Assembly: GCA_002338565.1 (NCBI GenBank)
Contig: DDIN01000003.1
Coordinates: 1-40,843, forward strand
Length of the DNA stretch: 40,843 nt
Direction: 5' to 3'
DNA from: Hyphomonadaceae bacterium UBA1849
GTDB lineage: Bacteria > Pseudomonadota > Alphaproteobacteria > Caulobacterales > Hyphomonadaceae
Made by a program: the position numbers and the translations under genes
Shown here: one piece after another, positions 40,737 to 40,843 of the stretch
Layout of the letters: each line of letters opens with the position of its first letter
Position numbering within the stretch: position 1 is the first letter of the stretch
The notes under the pieces: generated by a model
Told to the model about the DNA's origin: nothing
The model's input: only the letters and a program-made list of their open reading frames with translations
Databases searched by the model: none

Positions 40737-40843
40737 AAAACTATCCGCCCGTTGCCAGACGGGCATTCGCATGGCGGTGGCAGCAAAGGAGAAACCGGCG
40801 CACTCAAGCTGGTTCGAAGCCAGCATGCGCACATAAGAATGCA

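Overview
The window looks like chromosomal DNA of an alphaproteobacterium, most likely from the Caulobacterales/Hyphomonadaceae side of the class. The clues are a PleC-like histidine kinase with a perfect CtrA box in front of it, a TonB/B12 uptake cluster under a cobalamin riboswitch, and many acyl-CoA enzymes. This placement is inference from gene content; no rRNA or species marker is present. Coding density is high. I saw no phage, transposase, CRISPR array or plasmid functions.

Layout. 1-63: the 3' end of a tRNA and its terminator. 97-6063 (minus): a leucine-degradation operon (isovaleryl-CoA dehydrogenase, both methylcrotonyl-CoA carboxylase subunits, a MaoC hydratase and a CitE-type lyase), with a divergent LysR regulator at 6178-7059. 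7110-9749 (minus): a large secreted M14 metallopeptidase. 10075-13928 (plus): a sugar-nucleotide cluster (UDP-glucuronate-epimerase-like gene, then rfbB, rfbD, rfbA). 13925-18393 (minus): btuB-btuF-btuC-btuD for vitamin B12 uptake, led by a cobalamin riboswitch. 18746-20588 (minus): purB and a secreted thioredoxin-like protein. 20870-23609 (plus): biotin-carrying propionyl-CoA carboxylase subunit and a small membrane protein. 23610-26683 (minus): PleC-like sensor kinase and a single-domain response regulator. 26779-30599 (minus): pepN, a DUF6265-like lipoprotein and a conserved hypothetical gene. 30790-33119 (plus): a pair of acyl-CoA dehydrogenases. 33183-36133: PilZ protein, epoxide-hydrolase-like enzyme, MAPEG protein, ABM monooxygenase and HD-domain protein. 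36176-39642 (minus): DEAD-box helicase, MFE-2-type SDR and an RlmB-type rRNA methyltransferase. 39737-39821: tRNA-Tyr. 39822-40843: a repeat-rich, gene-poor end with one doubtful ORF.

How the genes work together. Leucine degradation feeds acetyl-CoA and acetoacetate into central metabolism. Here the usual crotonase and DRE-TIM HMG-CoA lyase are replaced by MaoC and CitE-type enzymes, as in the Mycobacterium tuberculosis Rv2498c region, which implies the (R)-HMG-CoA branch. Propionyl-CoA carboxylase leads to methylmalonyl-CoA, whose usual mutase needs B12, so the riboswitch-controlled B12 importer is a plausible metabolic partner.

The most interesting signals are the R-type leucine pathway with an altered MaoC active-site motif, the CtrA box before the PleC-like gene, hairpins that appear to cover the ribosome binding sites of the response regulator and the DUF6265-like gene, an HD protein whose histidine/aspartate pattern resembles diiron oxygenases, a long structured leader in front of the DEAD-box helicase, and a cluster of REP-like hairpins and a 51-bp tandem repeat at the right end.
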